DNA of 16,954 nucleotides. It comes from an uncultured Bacteroidota bacterium (lineage in GTDB: Bacteria > Bacteroidota > Bacteroidia > Chitinophagales > Chitinophagaceae). Positions 16,130 to 16,954 of this stretch are shown piece after piece. Numbering within the stretch: the first letter of the stretch is position 1; each line of letters starts with the position of its first letter. The stretch covers positions 1 to 16,954 of the forward strand of contig CAIWHF010000050.1 of assembly GCA_903912405.1 (NCBI GenBank), given 5' to 3'. A model generated the notes under the pieces. That model saw only the letters and a program-made list of their open reading frames with translations. It was not told the origin of the DNA and ran no database searches. A program made the position numbers and the translations under genes.

Positions 16130-16168
16130 GTGCAAATATAAAACGATTTTCTATTAAATCGTGCAAAT
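16130..16168. promoter_or_regulatory. Candidate promoter/operator before the 176-residue gene
   Basis: Minus strand TATATTTG (plus 16133-16140) matches the Bacteroidota -7 consensus TAnnTTTG, and a TTTG (plus 16164-16167) lies 23 bp upstream, slightly wide for a -33 element. GTGCAAAT is repeated directly at 16130-16137 and 16161-16168, 31 bp apart. Between the copies sits an inverted repeat, ACGATTT (16143-16149) and AAATCGT (16156-16162). This arrangement could bind a regulator. It lies within the 193 bp divergent gap (16047-16239), where I see nothing else convincing. Confidence 0.4.
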
Positions 16169-16239
16169 TAATCTAATAATTTAAGTGCTTTCCCTACGCT
16201 GTTTTAGTAATTTTAGAAGCAATCTTTTACCTTTATCCT

Positions 16240-16954
16240 ATGCAATTTTCAGCGATACAACCACAACACCTTTCTGAGCTAGCAAACATCTTAGGTGCTG
16301 ATGCACTCTTAACCGATTTGGAGGAGCGCACACAACGCAGTTCCGACCATACCGAAGATTTGGTATTCCTTCCAGAAGTAGTAGTTATGCCTCGTGAAGT
16401 AGATCAGATATCTAAATTACTACAATATTGCAATCAAGCTCGCATACCCGTTACGGTAAGGGGCGCTGGCACTGGATTGAGTGGAGGCGCTTTACCCATT
16501 CATCAAGGTATTGTATTAGACATGCAACGCTTCAATAAAATTTTAAACATAGATACAGAGAATTTTCAAGTTACAACAGAACCGGGCGTTATTACCCAAG
16601 TGTTACAAGAAGCTGTTTTAGCGCATGGTTTGCAATACCCACCCGATCCAGCTAGCAAAGGTTCTTGCTTTATAGGTGGCAATATTGCCGAAAACTCGGG
16701 TGGACCGCGCGCTGTAAAATATGGTGTAGTAAAGGATTATGTGCTTAATCTAGAAATTGTATTAGCAGATGGCACTGTAATGTGGACGGGCGCAAATGTG
16801 CTAAAAAATGCCACTGGCTATAACCTCACCCAATTGATTGTGGGCAGTGAGGGCACCCTTGCGGTTGTTACTAAAATTGTTTTGAAATTAATACCCGCAA
16901 CAACGACTACCGTATTATTGCTCATCCCTTTTCGAAAAGCAGAAGAGGCCTGCC
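16240..16954 (+). CDS. FAD-linked oxidase, glycolate oxidase GlcD / D-lactate dehydrogenase type, 3' truncated by window edge
   Basis: The frame opens with ATG at 16240 and stays open to the window end, giving 238 residues (MQFSAIQPQHLSEL...). It is the PCMH-type FAD-binding domain: PEVVVMPREVDQISKLL (45-61), the pyrophosphate loop VRGAGTGLSGGA (73-84), YPPDPASKGSCFIGGNIAEN (133-152), SGGPRAVKYGV (153-163) and NATGYNLTQLIVGSEGTL (190-207). This segment pattern is typical of GlcD and D-2-hydroxyacid dehydrogenases, which oxidise glycolate, D-lactate or related acids and pass electrons to a carrier. The C-terminal oxidase domain, possibly followed by an iron-sulfur GlcF-like part, lies outside the window, so the substrate and any fusion cannot be judged. 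Divergent from the 176-residue gene. Confidence 0.93.
   Translation, partial: MQFSAIQPQHLSELANILGADALLTDLEERTQRSSDHTEDLVFLPEVVVMPREVDQISKLLQYCNQARIPVTVRGAGTGLSGGALPIHQGIVLDMQRFNKILNIDTENFQVTTEPGVITQVLQEAVLAHGLQYPPDPASKGSCFIGGNIAENSGGPRAVKYGVVKDYVLNLEIVLADGTVMWTGANVLKNATGYNLTQLIVGSEGTLAVVTKIVLKLIPATTTTVLLLIPFRKAEEAC

Overview
This is an AT-rich, gene-dense chromosomal window from a Bacteroidota bacterium, most likely in or near the Chitinophagaceae. The assignment rests on low GC by eye, a rhomboid/inactive-rhomboid/EEP gene trio, a short MutS-family ATPase, a Wzi-like outer-membrane barrel, and TAnnTTTG-type promoter candidates in place of Shine-Dalgarno-rich leaders. There are no rRNA or tRNA genes, no insertion sequences, phage genes or CRISPR, and no sharp change in composition. 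It reads as ordinary core or near-core genome.

Layout. (1) Positions 1-2116, plus strand: the 3' part of an M16 zinc metallopeptidase, overlapping by one base (TAATG) a family 2 glycosyltransferase. (2) Positions 2103-13690, minus strand: nine tightly packed genes. In transcription order they are dihydroorotase, a short MutS-like ATPase, an active rhomboid protease, an inactive rhomboid homologue, a membrane-anchored EEP-fold hydrolase, cysS, an MsbA-like ABC exporter, galE, and a shortened GH2 beta-mannosidase-like enzyme. Gaps are -4, 40, 3, 2, 33, 5, 8 and 2 bp, so this may be one operon or two, the second starting before cysS. (3) Positions 13770-15437, plus strand: a Wzi-like outer-membrane protein, followed by a strong bidirectional terminator. 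(4) Positions 15516-16046, minus strand: an unrecognised 176-residue protein. (5) From 16240, plus strand: the first 238 residues of a GlcD-type FAD-linked oxidase that runs off the end.

How the genes may work together. Several products concern the envelope and glycans: the glycosyltransferase, GalE (UDP-galactose supply), the MsbA-like flippase, the GH2 hydrolase and the Wzi-like barrel. The rest are housekeeping genes (pyrimidine synthesis, Cys-tRNA charging) or membrane-protein handling (rhomboid pair, M16 peptidase). No sequence evidence ties them into one pathway.

I did not find a clear new defence, mobile or regulatory system. The items most worth checking are the GH2 enzyme, which keeps all its catalytic motifs but appears to lack an internal Ig-like domain and its C-terminal domains; the active/inactive rhomboid pair; and a symmetric promoter-region element upstream of the unknown 176-residue gene.
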